From JACKPD01 sp034003145 (lineage in GTDB: Bacteria; Spirochaetota; Spirochaetia; CADAEX01), in assembly GCA_034003145.1 (NCBI GenBank), contig JAVEZE010000175.1, positions 1-5,179 on the forward strand: DNA of 5,179 nucleotides. The letters run 5' to 3'. Below are positions 5,075 to 5,179 of this stretch, one piece after another (the stretch's first letter is position 1; the number at the start of each line of letters is the position of its first letter). A program made the translations under genes and the position numbers. The notes beneath the pieces were generated by a model. That model was given only the letters and a program-made list of their open reading frames with translations. It did no database searches and had not been told where the DNA came from.

Positions 5075-5179
5075 ATGAAGTTAGCTATTGGATGCGATCC
5101 AAATGCAGCAGATCAGAAAGAAGCAGTTAAAAAGGTACTGACTGATCTTGGACATGAATTTGAGGATTACGGCAGCACA
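5075..5179 (+). CDS. RpiB/LacA/LacB-family sugar-phosphate isomerase, N-terminal part (3' end outside window)
   Basis: Thirty-five codons are present, open to the window edge; the full family length is about 140-170. MKLAIGCD, a lysine in the first helix and LGHEFEDYG match the N-terminus of ribose-5-phosphate isomerase B and the LacA/LacB galactose-6-phosphate isomerase subunits, cytosolic enzymes that interconvert aldose and ketose phosphates. ATG 5075 is fixed by AGGAGG at 5061-5066 with an 8-base gap. The residue after the conserved Asp8 is Pro (GCDPNA), whereas classical RpiB has the pair Asp-His there, so a substrate other than ribose 5-phosphate is plausible. The catalytic Cys/Thr and His residues lie beyond the edge. 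It is driven by its own promoter, divergent from the permease. Confidence 0.85.
   Translation, partial: MKLAIGCDPNAADQKEAVKKVLTDLGHEFEDYGST

Overview
The window looks like an accessory metabolic locus from a moderately AT-rich, probably anaerobic bacterium. Clear AGGAGG-type ribosome binding sites and sigma70-type promoters support 'bacterium'. Gene content (iron-type alcohol dehydrogenase, HAD phosphatases, choline/ethanolamine-kinase-like protein, APC permease, RpiB/LacAB-type isomerase) would suit a clostridial, spirochaete or deltaproteobacterial genome, but nothing here fixes the taxon. No RNA gene, transposase, CRISPR array or phage gene was found.

Layout. (1) Positions 1-2159, plus strand: a tightly packed run of the C-terminal part of an iron-containing alcohol dehydrogenase (cut by the window edge), a HAD phosphatase gene interrupted by an in-frame TAG, and a second, longer HAD hydrolase whose ATG directly abuts the stop of the first. 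Gaps are 5 and 0 bases, so this is very likely one transcript. (2) Positions 2160-2226: a short convergent spacer with a nested inverted repeat; its inner hairpin plus a T6 run fits an intrinsic terminator for the minus-strand genes. (3) Positions 2227-4708, minus strand: a 12-helix APC-family permease followed by a choline/ethanolamine-kinase-type protein. This order suggests uptake of a small amine or amino alcohol followed by phosphorylation. The pair has a good promoter upstream of the permease and a possible second promoter, overlapped by a palindrome, in front of the kinase. (4) Positions 4709-5074: a 366-base divergent intergenic region with promoters in both directions and several operator-like repeats. 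(5) From 5075 to the right edge, plus strand: the first 35 codons of an RpiB/LacA/LacB-family sugar-phosphate isomerase behind a near-consensus promoter and ribosome binding site.

How they may fit together. The permease and kinase form a believable import-and-trap module. The dehydrogenase and HAD pair could oxidise or reduce and dephosphorylate small phosphorylated intermediates, but the two units converge and nothing shows that they share a pathway. The most unusual item is the HAD gene at 480-1166: its four catalytic motifs are intact and in one frame, yet TAG separates motif I from the rest. It is best read as a recently broken gene, a base-call error, or, less likely, a read-through/recoded codon. 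Because the next gene starts immediately after this gene's own TAG, a single frame runs from 480 to the TAA at 2157-2159, interrupted only by two TAG codons.
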